Counted from the first letter of the stretch, positions 1 to 14,150 are shown. The stretch is DNA of 64,000 nt from Paramacrobiotus metropolitanus (GCF_019649055.1 NW_026570230.1:806001-870000); one strand, 5' to 3'. The notes: a model not told the origin generated them from the sequence alone. Translations and numbers: made by a program.

Positions 1-3000
1 CAGGCTAAATGGATGGTGGCGCAAGTCGCTAAGTACGCGGTAGTCAAGTGGAAAATTGCGCTGAGAAGTGCGGCACAATGCCGCTGCTGTGTACATGTAT
101 ATTCGTATATTCAGAATGGGAAACTTGATCGGCGCTGTTATGTCCGCCGCGTTGGGATGGTAGATGCTGTTGTGGTGTTGCTTGTCGGCAGTGTGTGTGC
201 GTTACATTATAGTGGCGTAAATGGGGAAGCTGCTGTAGTGTTGATGCATGGGCACGCTTGATCCCTTTTACATCTGTCAGAATATTTCATTCGATTCCGA
301 CTTGCATCCTTAACACATGTTGATGACGTAACCAGTGGTCAGGGTGCCGCGCAGGGTAAACAGGCAGAGAAATCTAATATGCGTTTCATCAACTCGTTAT
401 CGTTGTCCAATGGATACTTATCATTTACCAAAGCGCCACACAGGGTGAAACATTCCCGCTGATGGGCCAGCAAGAAACTTGTCAATATAAAACGCTACAT
501 TTGGCTGAAAATGCAGCTTCGGTATTTTCGTAGGCATTTCGGTTTTCCTTTTTTTTCAACATATGCCGTTTTAAATTTCACATTAACAGTATTACGATAA
601 GTTCATCAAAAATTTTTTGAGGAAGTTAATATCTAGTTAAGTTCTAGTGTGTCATGTACAATGCTTAAAAAATCAACAAATAAAGATCTTGTCTGTGCAC
701 ATTTCCTGTCAAGAGCAGACGGTTGTTTGAAACTTGGGAAGCTGTTATCAAAGCTGAACGGACAATGCCACCCGGATGGCACAGCATAGTTTTATGGACT
801 TTACAGTCCATTTAAGGAAACTGCTGGATCACAGTCGAGTGCTTGTCGATGGGGTTTACTAACTTCCGGCGGTTAATTCGCGATTCTAAGTTGATCATGT
901 TCCAGCAGTGGAATCAATGAGCAACTGGGTCCGGTGGCGGTTATATGCATAACGGTCGAGTAGGGGTGGACTGTGCTCGATAATATTGAGCTAGTTAATG
1001 CTGTCCGGGTTCGGTCAGTGGGAATAGTCGTATATTAGCCGGGGTTGTGTGGGGTGCGCGCGCGAAGAGCGTAAGTGCCATAAAACTTACAAATCCTGAT
1101 AAGTGCTATTTTGCTCATCAATCCATGGACTATTAAAAGTGTATCAAGTTTGTTTGATTGAATAAAACGATGAGCATTTATCCGCGAAAGACTCTTTTAG
1201 CACCAATTCAGATAAGAAATATATATTGCAGGAAGCTGTAAAGATATATATGGAGATTGTCCGATAGGCGTCAGGTCAGTAGGATGTGTGTGTACAAAGA
1301 GCTGCTACTGTATATATATGCCGTACATCCCCTAATGACACACTGAAAAGCGTCCGGTCAGTTAAGGCTACCGTTTAGTGTAAATAGGCTAACAAAAGCC
1401 CTCGGTTAATCCATTTGATACACGGGATAGCTTTTCGTTCTACATTTGGTTTCAACTTGTATGGCGCAATCTATTAACTACCCCCACGGAAAATGACCAA
1501 CAAAATTATCAGTCCTGTTGTCACGCTATTGACCATGTATGTCGGCGCGCAGACTGGCCGAATACATACAGAGGAAGTGGCGCGCTTTTCCGGCTGCCTC
1601 TAGGGAACAGGTGCAAATTAATATTTTTCACTGGTTGGGTCGATATACAGTTCGGCTACACTGGACACGCAGGTAAAAGGGAGAGTAAAAGTGAAAATTG
1701 AGAGAATTGTTCGGGTTGAAAATGGAAGGATAAAGAATGGGAAGCATAGAGAATGCTAACGGGCAGGATGGACAGTGTACATTTGACAACAACAATGTGC
1801 GGAGGTGATAGACGGGGTCTTATTAAGCTTATTTGAATAACCCAATTCCCATATGGGATTATTAGTTCGCAGGCGTATATACAGCGCCCATACTGGCGAT
1901 GGCGAACGATGAGATAATCAAATGCATGGCTTCCCATGACTGAACTGGGAAGATCTTCCTCCATTGTATGTAGGCTGATGAGATTAGAGATAACAAGTAC
2001 AATGGGAATTTTTTTATTTTAATTTCACATAAATTTCCGGAGCGCGGTTGACATATAAAAGTTTATCCTATGTACAAGAACAGAAAATCTGTTTTAATCC
2101 CACATTGCCAACTGCAAAAATAACTAATAAGCACGGCGTTTTCTACAGCTACTTTAAAGTTATTTAAAGTTATTAAACCACGATCCATATCAAGCGTGGA
2201 TTACCCAGCTGTCGATTAAAATCACAGTGAATAAACACCACTAGCCGAATAATCCGCAGCACAGTTTTATACCAAAGTAAATTCGGGAAAAGCCTCCTGG
2301 GCCAAAATGGAAACATTGAATACAACGGCAGTGTAGAGTGATTACACGCCGTTGCAGGCACAGTTGTTTAATTTACTTTTGTCGTAATTAAGATTTATCT
2401 ACATGTAATTAACGGGCCCCCTGGGGCGCCGCTTGGGCAATGAGCGATTCAGCGCTGTATTAATCCCATTGTCTCTTCTCCCGTCTGCCGGTCTCACCTG
2501 ATGGTGACCGGCTGACCCCATGTGAACTGTCCAATTATCGGGGCTAACAAAACACAGCCACTGTGCCGCTGTAAACTTGTCCCTAGCTCCAGGTGAGATA
2601 ACGGCAAATGTGAACTAATGCAACTCGGGCATAACGATAAATACACCATCGGCTACTAGCCTACTACGGTACACAGTAGTGTGGACAGCAGCTGGTCGAT
2701 GCACTCGTCGATTATGATCGATATTTTATGCCGCTTGCGCTATATATATGGACTGGGAATATGTAGTGGCAAAGCCGTTATACACGCATGCGTGCTTGTA
2801 CTTCCGCGTTTCCGCTAAATTATCATGCTCCATAAAAACTGTTCTTAATAATTAAAGTAATCAATGCACTGTCCGCGGCAAAGTTGTAAAACCGCGCACT
2901 CCATACTAGATATTAACAATGGTGCACATTTTTCGCTACAAAGTATAACACACAACGCGCGCGTGCGGCGCTTGAATAAAATCGTCGTGCAAAATGAGAG

Positions 3001-6000
3001 TATTCGTTAACTGACAATTTTATTAATTTTTTGGTATTCTGTATTGCTCGCTGTTCATCGAACGGATTTGTAACGATTTAATAGTCAGAGGCGTTTTTTA
3101 AGAGCCATTGATTTTCTAATTTTATCAGATTTAGCCGTAATCCGTAAATCTCGCAGCTTAGTCTCCGCGCGTTGCTTGCACATGCGCGCACTGTAAACTT
3201 AATAAAAGTGGCCGATTGCCCGTTGATCAAGTGGCCAAAAAAAGCCAAATCCCTTTAAGGCGCACAGATTGTGTAATGGGGGTTTGTTTTGTTAATGAAG
3301 AGAGCACGCCGGCTGTAAGGTCACTGGGACCCGTGCGTATACGGGACTGATCATTTGGGGATTGCGTCGTAATTTGTCCCATTAATACAATAGAATTACA
3401 GTGTGATTGATCGTTGGCTGCAATCTTGTTATACAGTGGGCTGCGATGCAATTAAATGCGTTTGTTTGAAAGTCCTGCCATACAATGTACATACACGACA
3501 TTTTGGCCCGGACTTGACATAGCCATGACCATCTAGTAGCCGGCTGAGAAATGAAGGCATATCGCCGTGCAGACACATTATTGATAGGTTTTTAATACAT
3601 TTTCTTCATAGCTGGAATGCGGCGTAAGAAGAGGATGTTAGGAAAGAGGAGAAAGTGATCCTCACTCTTTAAACGACCTGTCCATCGTGCCGGCTGCTTG
3701 AAGCGCACATGTACACACACTGGCCAACATACCAAAGCCGGTTTTATAGCTACGCAATATACCGTCGATTGTCCGCTGTCTGCAATTCTGAATAGCTTGG
3801 GCGCTTTAAAGTAGGCATAGTTAAGGACTGCAGCGTCCATTAGGATTGTTGGCTGTCGAATACGCTGTACAGTACGGTTAAATGATGAGATGGGGGGCTT
3901 TGAAAGAATTCTCAAGTTTGTAGATAAAAGATGGGACAATCTGATACCTGGTCAGGCTGGAGGATCACAACACCGTAAGGTGGTTTGTTCTTAAATCAAC
4001 ACTTCATAGCTCAGACCGGAGCGGCTACCGGTAACTGGTGTGCCGGTAAAGAAGCCTCTTATCGCAGACACACGGCAAATATCTAAATGTGATCAAGTGC
4101 TGCTGACCAGAACATTCCCGGCCTCAATTTTCAAACGGTAGCACATGCGCATGCACCGCTGTACTCAAACTGGGTGTATTTACTTTTTCATTTAATTCTC
4201 CATAAAGGAACAATTTATGTCGGTTATGAAAAGGATTTGGAAATTAATTTTACATGTATTGAAAATATTCCTTAAGCGGGCGTAAGAGGTGCTATTTATT
4301 AAATGCCATTCAGTAATCGTTATATCGACTATTCTCATAAATCAGAATTATTGTGTAAAAGATTTCGCAGACAGTATTTTGTTTGTTGCAAGTCCAAATA
4401 TCAAAAATGCAATTTTAAGTTGAGAATTATGTTGGATTTAAATTTTGTGGTTGGCAGACTGTGGAAGTCAGATGGTATCATTAATCCTTTTTGCCGGCAC
4501 AAAAGAAAAGCTTTTAAGGGAAACATGACTTAACACGAAGCCAGCAATGCCGGCAGATTAGGTGCAGTGTAGCACAAATAATTTAAATTGACTGTTGCTC
4601 CACTTTTTGAACTGCAATATACTACTGGACTCCATATTCCGCCGGCATGGACATCCCACACTGACGGGCACACGGGATGTAATGTTCAAATAAGAAAAAT
4701 GTTCGATGCTAGCAAAAAGAATTGACTATTTTTCCCCCACAGCGCGCACTCTTTTTGGCTGTAAATAATTCAGTTTCCGGGGAAATTGTATAATGGTCAC
4801 ACTTAAGTGCGCAACAAAAAACACTGACCCAGATTGTCTGTTTGCGTAACGAGGCGTAATAGTCGGTGGTACGACAACAGAGGGACCGGGAAAAAATGCC
4901 CCAACCCGGCAAAAATGTAAATTTCATGCCACTTTTCACAGTTGTAGCTCAGAGCAATGGATTAGCCTATATTTTCATGTCAATGCAAATTGTAGCATTC
5001 CCCCGTTGTTAAGTGAATGCAACGGCAGTACAAAGTGCATCTCGGTAATTACATTTGTCCAATGGACGTATTAACCCCTTACCGAAGGATCCGTAAATTC
5101 CAATTAGAATAGCAAAAATCCACATCTTCCTGTCCCAGTCCGTGCAGTGCAACAAAAACAAACGAGACCAAGTTTGTTCCGCCGAACTGGCCGGGTTTTT
5201 TTTCCAAACACGCGAGATTCAAGTCAAAAGCTGTGGTTGCCGGCAAATGTGATAAAGGGCACGCTGACCATTAGGGAAAATACGTGCAAGCGGGAAACTG
5301 TAAACTTTAAAAAGCAAATGCGGCGCAGATTTGTTAATGCAAATAGACGATAAGATCTTAAAATAACAGACTAGCAGGAACAGAGGCAATTACGTGATGG
5401 CCAAATGGATCCCAAGCGGCATCTGCTTGTTGTAAAAGCTGTTTGGCGGATCGTTTCGCAGCAAGATCGTGTCGAATGCGCACCCCGGCAGCCGTGGTCA
5501 ATGTCTGGCCAGGGGCGGGGCTAGCGCTACATACTGTGCAGCATTTAAAGCGGGATGTGGAGGAGGAGTTTCCGCTGGTTTTACGCGCTGCTGTTCTACT
5601 CGTAGTACGGATACCATTCGAGTTTCCATAACATGGACATTGTAAACAGATCGTAAAATGCCCGGTAGTACCGGGCGGAACCAACGCCGCATTGTTAACG
5701 TTGAGATATTGCTAAATAGTGGCTGCCTATTTACATGACTGGGTAAAGTGTATGAACAACATACTAAAATATAATAATTCAACCTTTCACTTGTACTTTC
5801 AGTTCTAGTTTTTTAGTTTAGCGATGCTGCATAAAGTACAAATTTATAAATATAAGTATTTTCAAGTACAACATTTAATGATGCTAGAAAAGTGAGAAAA
5901 CGTAACCGCTGTAGCAATAGAACTTTTAATGTGTTTCACAGTTCCATATTGTTCATGAGCACTTGTCGGATCAGTGCAAACTGCTCTATAAAGTAATTAA

Positions 6001-8887
6001 TCGAAAAACAAGTTCTAACAACAAAACGCAATCTAAACTAAACACTCCATGAATTTTTACTGCCTTAAAATTTGAAAATCTTCACGCTTTTTGGCACACA
6101 TCCTGCAGAAGTTTGAAGATAAAATGTTCGGGAATTGAAACACCGATTAATAATTAAAGTTGCGTTACTTATGTCGATGAATATTTGCTTTGTTTTGGCA
6201 TGTACTTTTATGTGCAAGCTTCCAAATAAATAACATAATTACCAATACTAATCAGATTCAAGGAAATTATTTATGTAGAGTACACAACAAGGTCGCTAAT
6301 TAAATATATTCTTTAGTTATAGCAACTTATAAATGAGGATCTATTTCTATAGTAACTCATGGGATCCCATGTGCAGGCTTGAAAATACCGGCAAGTTAAT
6401 GCGGTATCGTATATAAAATAACTGTTCTTTAAATAAGGTCAACCAATGGTCAATTATTTCCATTATTTCCTGCACAAAGTTTAATACCACAGATTCACAA
6501 TCTCGGCTGCGGCACACGGAGGGGGTTAGCATTTAAAATGCTTTTAATTCGCTGCGACAGCACCGTATAACGAAGGGTTTCCATGCTGGATCTATGTCAA
6601 ATTTCCTTTCCCAGTGCCTGAACAATATACTGCACACTCCGTCAAGCTGGGTCAGAGCGGTGTGCAGTGAAAAGAAAGATAATTGTCAAATATAAAATTT
6701 TAATACGCTCATTTTTCTTCGACAATGGTCAGTTGGCTTCTGAGCGCTGATCTCATTAGCCAATGCACCACTGCGCTATAATGATCTGACTGTCCGCATG
6801 TTCAATAGCGCGGCGTTAGCATTCTGCGGTTAGGGACTACATTTTCCGCATGGATGGAAAAAATTTACAATTTTTGAATTTAACGAAATGTGCTTACGAC
6901 TGAGTGTGACTGACAGAGACAGCGCCTTTTTAACCGAGGAAGCACAGTTACGGAGTGTGGCATGCTAATCAGTATTGTCTGCAATGTCTGACTAATTTGA
7001 AATGTCACTGACGCAAAGTTTGACTTCGACCGGCACATGCACAAATTTAGAACAAAACCCAAAGCATTCTGGACAACCACAATTCTGTTTGCACTGCATA
7101 CTGACATTAACGTACAAGCAAAATCATTACGAACTTGAATACTCAAGCTATATAGTTATTCGTTTATAGATATCTGTATTACAATATAAGTAAAAATATG
7201 AATAGAAGTATGTCTGTCTGGCATATTATGCAGCAGCGCGCGCAGATATCAGACGTAACATACGAACCAAAGAATGCGTTTCGCATGCATTAGATTCTGA
7301 GTTCTACAATCAATTTTAACTGTTCCAGTAGAAACTACCAACATGAATTTTTCATACGAAGATGGCAAGACAATGTACACGCATAATTTGTTTTTACATG
7401 AGGTACGATTTTTCTCGTTCGTCATTAACGCTGGTGATGCTACCCACCCATATCCGTCCAGAAATGGGTGGGTAGAAAACCATGAAAAAGTTTAGATTTT
7501 TCGTTATTATTTCTTTATGATATAGCATTCTTGCATCCTGTTATACATATACAGGATGAGCTGGAACCTGGAAACGGCTGTTCTCTGTATTCGATTTGAA
7601 TTCCAGGCTAGCTCCCCGACATCTTATTCTGTTATTATACTGCCGTGGCGAGATTAAATCTAACCGAACGTTGGTGAACAGGAAATGGGACCTACGTAAT
7701 ACCGGTATATCCCGGTATGTAGAGCAAAATTACGAAACTTCGTTTGGTCTCACAACTGCAATCGTTAAAACCATCAGCCTGCATAGTGCATAGCGTTGTA
7801 AATTGTGGCGTTCTGGTTCTGCTTGCTAAATGTATAAAGCAGCACCTTCATTTCAACGGTTGCGCGGGGCTGAAAGACCGGACAAATAAACAGTTAAAAT
7901 GATTATCCAAAACTGTCAGTATATTTCACAGCGGCACTAAACCTTCTGATTGTGAGATTAGCTCAATAAATTGAAGATCCTGTGACGCGAATTTATGCGA
8001 CCGCCGGTTAAATATGACTAAACTGTCGCCTTAAGAGTTAAAAGGAGTCGGAAACGTACAGTGTGCCGCATGTATACGGTATTGGCACGCCGAAGGAATC
8101 GGGATAGGACAAAACAAACATCACCGTCGGGCACTGGAAACATTCGGAAAAGACGTTGTCCGGAAGGTACTGGAGGGAAAAACGATCCAAACCGGATAAT
8201 GATGGCTGTGGGTCGGTGCTCCATGAGGCGGCAAGGAATACGATGGGGTAAGACTGAGTGTGACTGCTGGAGCAAAATGGCAGTGAGACGGGTGGAGAAT
8301 GTTACCGCGCGCCAGAAGAAAGCAGAAAGCAGGCAGATGCGGCTACAAACAGGTTGAAGGCCCTGGCTTTATGGAGCAAGTTATTCAGAGCCAGGACCAG
8401 TGGACGGGGTGCGACTAAGGTTGACCTTTTATATATCGGTCTCTTCAGTATGAAATTCCAGTACGCCGAGTTTTCTGGTTTCTCAATATGTGTTTTCAAT
8501 ATGCCTTCTATGTTGGGTTAGAGAACCGACTTATGAGCAAAAAATTGTGAAAGCAAGCTGCTATTATAATCAAGCGGGCTTGTAAAGAGGAGAGTTTTTT
8601 ATTAAACTTATGACATTTGATAGTGTCTGTAACGTAAAGTTTTTATTCACATTTTTATTCACTTCCGTCTTGCAATCACAATATCTTTTATGGATCGCTA
8701 CATACATAATGATTTTTTTCGAGATTGTCGGTATATTTACAAAGTCGTAATCCACACGAAAATAAAACTGTTAATGCATTCTGCAAACAGTCTCAGGATA
8801 AATTGATTGTAAAAGTTTTAAAAACTTGTATCTACATTGTAATTGAGAAAATTAATAAATTAAACGGTACCGCTGGAAAGCCAACCG
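1..8887. other. gene-poor stretch, no supported gene
   Basis: No frame in this stretch shows a recognisable protein, a signal peptide or a chain of phase-compatible exons. The open frames present are short, overlap on both strands and look like chance. I saw no tRNA or rRNA. The only structure I can point to is a pair of short hairpins near 7.44-7.56 kb. It may be intergenic DNA or a long intron of a gene outside the window. Confidence 0.6.
7440..7475. repeat. perfect inverted repeat (hairpin), 11-bp arms
   Basis: Arms at 7440-7450 (ctacccaccca) and 7465-7475 (tgggtgggtag) are perfect reverse complements around a 14-nt loop. A second, weaker hairpin follows at 7534-7558 with arms catcctgt and acaggatg. 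No coding context; function unknown. Confidence 0.8.
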
Positions 8888-9808
8888 TTAATAGAACGAT
8901 GCCGGTGAACACGTGGTGGACGAGGCACTCTTACATTTGCTGACCAGATTTTCCTGTGCATATCGGAAATCATTCATCGCCGCCTGGGGTCGCTCAACAA
9001 AATCGCACGGCGGCAGATCGTAGACCCACGGGTTGTAGAGCATATCAGCCGCACCCAGACAGTAAAACTGTAGCCGATCATCGACAATATCTCGAATGAT
9101 CTTGTCCTCTAGCGGTGTGATATCCTTCGGCATCTTTCTTGTCCACACAGAAATTCCCGGCAAGTCGCAAGTCTCCGCGGTTAGGGTGTCGTTAGCCGTG
9201 AAACAGTAAGATCTAATGTACACAAAATTCGGATCCAGGTACAGCTTGTAGAAATTTCGATTGGATCCTGCAATGTCATCGCTATTCAGTACTAACTGAT
9301 TTGCCGCTGAATTGTATGATTTTGTTGACCTTCTTCGCCGGTGCCCAAACCACCAAAATATCCGAATGCTATACAGAATCCGTTACAACTGGTGTTTTGT
9401 GTTCCATAAGCCGCCCAGCAGTTGTACGGTGGAGTGTCTTGGCGAGCAGTGACGTGGAAAGACTGTACATACACCATCTGATCCGAATCACGTCTCCATC
9501 CAATTCCGCGATTTTCTTCTACCGGATTGGTAAGGTTGACTAAGGGAATGTTTTTTGGTCCGTACATGTACTGATACCAGATACCTAAACTCTTAAAAAA
9601 ATAGTAGGAAGTAACTAGACGGAACTGCAGTTTATGTCGAAGATCGTCAAATTAGAATTCTTACCGCTGGACTATCCCAGGCATATCCGCTAGGTTTACT
9701 CTGCTTGCATTGTGTTTTGTAGGTATTACTGCTAGTAAGCTGTGCTGCCACAAGACTAATTGTCATGACAGCGATGAGCGAAGAGGATAGAAAAAGCTGG
9801 CACATCAT
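8888..9808 (-). CDS. secreted lipocalin-like protein, single domain (3 exons)
   Basis: Exons 9808-9665, 9591-9330 and 9267-8888 join in phase to 261 residues. The start is the first of two adjacent ATGs opening a signal peptide (MMCQLFLSSSLIAVM...). After a Cys-Pro linker, exon 2 begins with SLGIWYQ, giving G51-x-W53, the lipocalin strand-A motif. Later come YLDPNF ending at a Cys, a CDLPGISVWTRK segment and a final cysteine-bearing tail, as in lipocalins, which bind small hydrophobic ligands outside the cell. The first intron has donor GCG|GTAAGA and an acceptor after a T tract. The second (62 nt, GTCAAC...TTGCAG) was chosen because it restores frame and lies where the two-domain relative at 17.4 kb also has a phase-1 intron. 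The family call rests on motif pattern only, and the ligand is unknown. An unspliced frameshift at 9.27-9.33 kb is the alternative to the second intron. Confidence 0.72.
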
Positions 9809-11084
9809 CTTGATACGTCGTAAGCGAAAAAAAACGAAAGAGCCGAGACTGGATAAAACGGAAAGCAAAATTTCTCTTTTTATTGAATAGCTCCGTTCGT
9901 TCTTGATTTTATGATAGGTTGGACTTTAAACTTGGTGATCATAGAAGTATCGCAATAAATCAGTAATTAGGATATCCATCTTTACACCTTAGTCTTGAAT
10001 CATTGCCGCAATCAATCAAAACTTTCATTGTAGCCATTCTCACCAACGGAACCGTTAAATTATTCTAAAACGACAGCTATTAGCCTTATAACTCCTGCTT
10101 GTAAACGGTGTTTACAAGATTGGGTGATTATTATGCAGTGTCACCATCGCGTTGTTCGTTAGCTTTGTACTCTAGAATAGGTGTTAGCGGGTTGTGGTTG
10201 GCAGTTAGCCTTTAATTAATCGGAGTAAATTTATCTCGTCATTATAAGAGAGATATATAATATGTTCGAGTTTTTAGCAAGTTGCGTCCATCTCCCGCCC
10301 ATTCTGTTTTAAAATTTTTTTATACATACACATGTGCGTCTTAAGTAATGTTGTTTTACGATAGGTGCCGTCATCTGGTGGATAGTAGAAATAGAGTTAT
10401 ATCCAGCTGGAAAGCTAACAACTTTCTCAACTGCAAAGGTCATGACATCAACGTTAATTAGCGAAAGCCTTATAGAAATGCTGAAAGCCGTGTAACAATA
10501 TCTATATATTGAACTGTATACGCTATTAGAAGGAACCTGGCATCCGAAGTTCATGCCTTTTAACAAGCTAGACACCCTTTTTAAATCTAGGTATAACTTC
10601 AAAAATCTGCATTAAAATTTATGTGGTTATTATTTATTAATAAATGCTCCATTCGCAATTTACAGTGAGAAACGATGTGAAAATAGATGTGATTTGGTCA
10701 ATCTTGGTTTCTGCTGGCGTTTAGATATTTGAAATATCTCATATTTGATCATATTTCCAATCATTCTAAACAACAAAAATACATAATACGTGAGTCATGA
10801 CGCATGAATTTGATCCTCTGATATGGTAAACGTTGTCTGGGTAGCAAGAAGAATAGCATCCAATAACAAGGAAATGACGAATTTTGGACTGACCGAGTTC
10901 TTACTTGTTAGTGTTAAGTTATGACAGATAACCATCTCAACTGCCACAAATCAGAGAAAATGCGTATGGCGAATTCCTGCAGATGCGGAAAACGTTGTTA
11001 GCATGGATAACTTACCAAGTGCATTTCGTTTCTCGCTGTATGTTTAAATGCTATGCGGACTCACTGGACTACTTAATTTTCAGA
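9809..11084. promoter_or_regulatory. divergent intergenic region
   Basis: About 1.3 kb lies between the start codons of the lipocalin-like gene (- strand) and the collar-domain gene (+ strand), so both promoters should be here. I could not pin down a TATA box or initiator. No coding exon is visible. Confidence 0.45.
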
Positions 11085-13499
11085 ATGAAAAAAGTGTGCG
11101 TTTTTCTGATCGCCCTGGGAGCACTGCTGAGAGTGGCAGGTAAATCCACAATAATTATTGTTATTTTAAGTATGAGTGCTTACTTTTAATTCGAGTGCGC
11201 AAAAATTCCAAGTAGCATTGGTTTTTTCTGAATATTGGTACAGGGATGTTGTATTTTTGTCTGTCTAGCTATAGGATCACCGGATGTTAATTCCGCCCCA
11301 GTTTTCACCATGCGCTATATGGGGCATTACATCAAAGTTTTTCAAACGGTGACAGCGAACTCTACCGATCCAACATTCTATTACACTCCGACTTGTATGC
11401 TTTTTCCAAACATATCTTCCGTTAAAGAATCCCCGAATCCATCCATCACTATCAGGATTGGTCTTTCCGATGAGGATTACCTTCATAATATCAGTCAATT
11501 TATTGCTCAACGAACTGGAACCAAGCATCCACATTTGCTACCGATTCCTTTTCGATGGATGCGCATTGAGGGCTTCGATAGTAACCTTCGACCAGCCTAC
11601 ATAAAAGACTTGGGGAAAAGTGTTGACAAATATCCTGACACAATTTTATTCCGCATTCAGTGTGTATCGCTCACTGAATGCAACCAGCTGGCGGAATCAA
11701 TGAAAACCGATAGTGAACATTTTGCATCAAACTTGCAACTAGCCTTCTCTTATCAAAAACCGAACACATCGAAATTATTTATCACTATCGAAGCCGACCA
11801 CGTGCATGCTTCCGTGACCTTTTCGGCCATCAGTGAGCGTTTTCCGGATGCCAGTTACGCTTTCTTACAGAAGGCTGATCTCGACGATCTCGTTCGAGAG
11901 ACCGTAATGAAAAGTATCGAATCCTCCTTGGAAAGCGATGAATTCATGGACACTGGTCAGATGGACAGTATGATACGTCAGGTTTCCGGAAAGATGCGGC
12001 ATAATGTGACATCAACGGTTCATTTTACAGAAGCTGATTGGCATGTGACCTTTTGGCATGATGAAAATAAGCGGCCGGATGTCAAAACACGTCATTTGGA
12101 GGCGTTATTTAGTGACGGAATGAACTGGTTGCAACGGGAGGTATCACGAGACAACCTCACGGAGGCAGTGGCCGAAGCGCTTGACGAACTGAAAAGAGGA
12201 GTGGGACCGGTGAAACTGGACGGGAAGCGAATTGTTATCAGACCAATGAAACTGTATTGTATTGATCTCGCTAAACTTCGTGGACAGCCGGGTTTAGGCA
12301 GTTTCAGTCCGCTTGTAACGAAGAGCATTGCTGATTATTCGTCTTACGCACATTCTATGACCCACGTCAATCCAATGAGCGCTGTAAACGTCCGCAGTGA
12401 TAAAGAAATTCAAAACCACTCCCATGGTGACATCACGTCCGTCGAGCGTCAGTTGAACGAAACTTTTGAAAGACGATTACAAGCCTTCCAAAATTATTTT
12501 GAAGCCAAACTGCAATTAGCTGTCAACAAAAGCAAGGCAGTTGCACATGTTTTGAGCTTGCTAGAAGAGACCATGCAGCGGGTGACACAACTGGAAGCCA
12601 ATATCACCCAGGCATTCCATCTCAAGGAAAATGATAGCGGATTGCAGTCTGCATCAGAAGAACTCAAACCACTATTTTACATCCGAAATGACAGTCTGGA
12701 CGAAATTGCTCAAAGAATAAACCAGATGGAAACGAGAAACGAAGGATTACTCAGCAATACAACTGACCTTGCTAATATGTACGCATCATTACAGAGGAAT
12801 GTTTCGTCACTGGCCCGGAATTTGGATGACCTCGCCGAGAAAGCAACTCCCCAAGCCAGTGCAATAAGGGAGTTAAAGAAAAGTGCTGCTTTAATGGAAA
12901 ATAAAATTACGTTAGTCAACCAGACCTGTGAGGCCAATAGTTTAGATCTCGCTGCGATGGTAGGCCGATTTCTTCCAATCACTGCACAACTGCAGAGCCT
13001 CACGGAAAGAAGTGACAACCTGATTGCAGTGAGCGCTGGAAGCGACTCGACCAAAGTACCGATTGGATCCATTGTTGCATTTACGTCTGTGGGCGGGATG
13101 AATTCCTGTTGGCTGGAATGCAACGGAGCCTACTTTTCTACCAATAGTTATCCCAAATTGTACAATGTTTTAGGCAGCACCATCCTGCCGGACCTTGGAG
13201 GACGCTTCCTGTTAGGACGGAATTATCGGCACTCAGTCGATTCCACAGGTGGAGAGGAGAGTCATACTTTAACTGTTGCAGAGATGCCCCAGCACAGTCA
13301 TGCTGCCGCTTACGGCGGTGAATTTATGGATATGAGTGGCAAATATGGTTTTGCAAGGTATTCTGCACGCTCGTTATACTTATCTGAGAGCACAGATAAG
13401 GTTGACACGAACCGCAATACGGCACGTACCGGCGGTGGCTCATCACACAACAACATGCCACCATATCGGACCGTAATGTTTTTTATCCGTGCGTGTTAA
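11085..13499 (+). CDS. secreted coiled-coil protein with C-terminal phage-tail-collar-like domain
   Basis: Two exons, 11085-11139 and 11269-13499, encode 761 residues. Exon 1 is a signal peptide (MKKVCVFLIALGALLRVA). The donor GCAG|GTAAAT and acceptor GTCTAG fit in phase 1 and join it to AIGSPDV. Residues 19-390 form an unrecognised region with several N-glycosylation sites. Residues ~395-610 are rich in heptad-like Leu/Ile/Ala spacing, predicting a coiled coil. Residues 618-761 match the phage Tail_Collar/MdpB pattern: GSIVAF, WLECNG, YPKLY, LPDLGGRFLLG, TGGEESHTLT, MPQHSH, GGGSSHNNMPPY, then a hydrophobic end. In phages this fold sits on tail fibres or collars. Here the eukaryotic signal peptide and intron show a host gene, probably an extracellular oligomer with the collar domain as its head. 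Origin by transfer from phage or bacteria is inference. An AATAAA at 13891 is the nearest poly(A) signal seen. Confidence 0.85.
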
Positions 13500-13890
13500 C
13501 AACTGCTCTAGTTTGAATGGCTTGTTTTCGTTTTAAGTCGCTCACGTAGCTAGGTTTAAAAATTCGAGTGGAAATTTTTATGAACCGCCTGATTTAACAT
13601 TTTCAGATGGAATTTGGTAGTACTAGTTCCCGGTTCGCCAGGTAGCACTTTTTTGACGTGTGTTGTGCAGACCCGAGACGTGACGGCGACAGTATGTTTA
13701 AGTAGAGTTATCGCGCAATGTTTGACGTTAATTGGTACGTCTGGAGTACGTAGACTACGTAAAATTACAACGAAATTGTTACAATTAAAACGCATCCGTC
13801 CTGGCTCCGTATTTTGATGGTGCTCGGCACATCTAATCCATGAATGCCTTTTTATGAAATCGAACCGGGGTTTGTATTTGTGACCTTTTT

Positions 13891-13896
13891 AATAAA
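13891..13896 (+). terminator. possible poly(A) signal of collar-domain gene
   Basis: AATAAA lies 392 nt past the stop codon of the collar-domain gene. No nearer canonical signal was noticed. The rest of 13500-14086 holds no visible gene. Confidence 0.35.
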
Positions 13897-14086
13897 TTTT
13901 TATGCGCTTTATACAATACGAGGAGAAGCACAATACACTCTAGCTATGAGCAAGATAAACTAGGAGCATAACATATGTTAAAGGGCAAGAATGAATTCAT
14001 AGGGATAAGTGACGGATAACATTCTGAGCAAACTAAATAGATACGTACTGAGAAGGTACTGTGAATAGGTACTGCGAATACGACAA

Positions 14087-14092
14087 TTTATT
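14087..14092 (-). terminator. possible poly(A) signal of SLC46-like gene
   Basis: The minus strand reads AATAAA about 60 nt past the stop codon of the transporter gene, a normal spacing for cleavage and polyadenylation. Confidence 0.45.
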
Positions 14093-14150
14093 GCCATTTG
14101 TGTGTTTCATGAACATCGAAATATTCATTTGAGTACAGTTGTACAACGCT

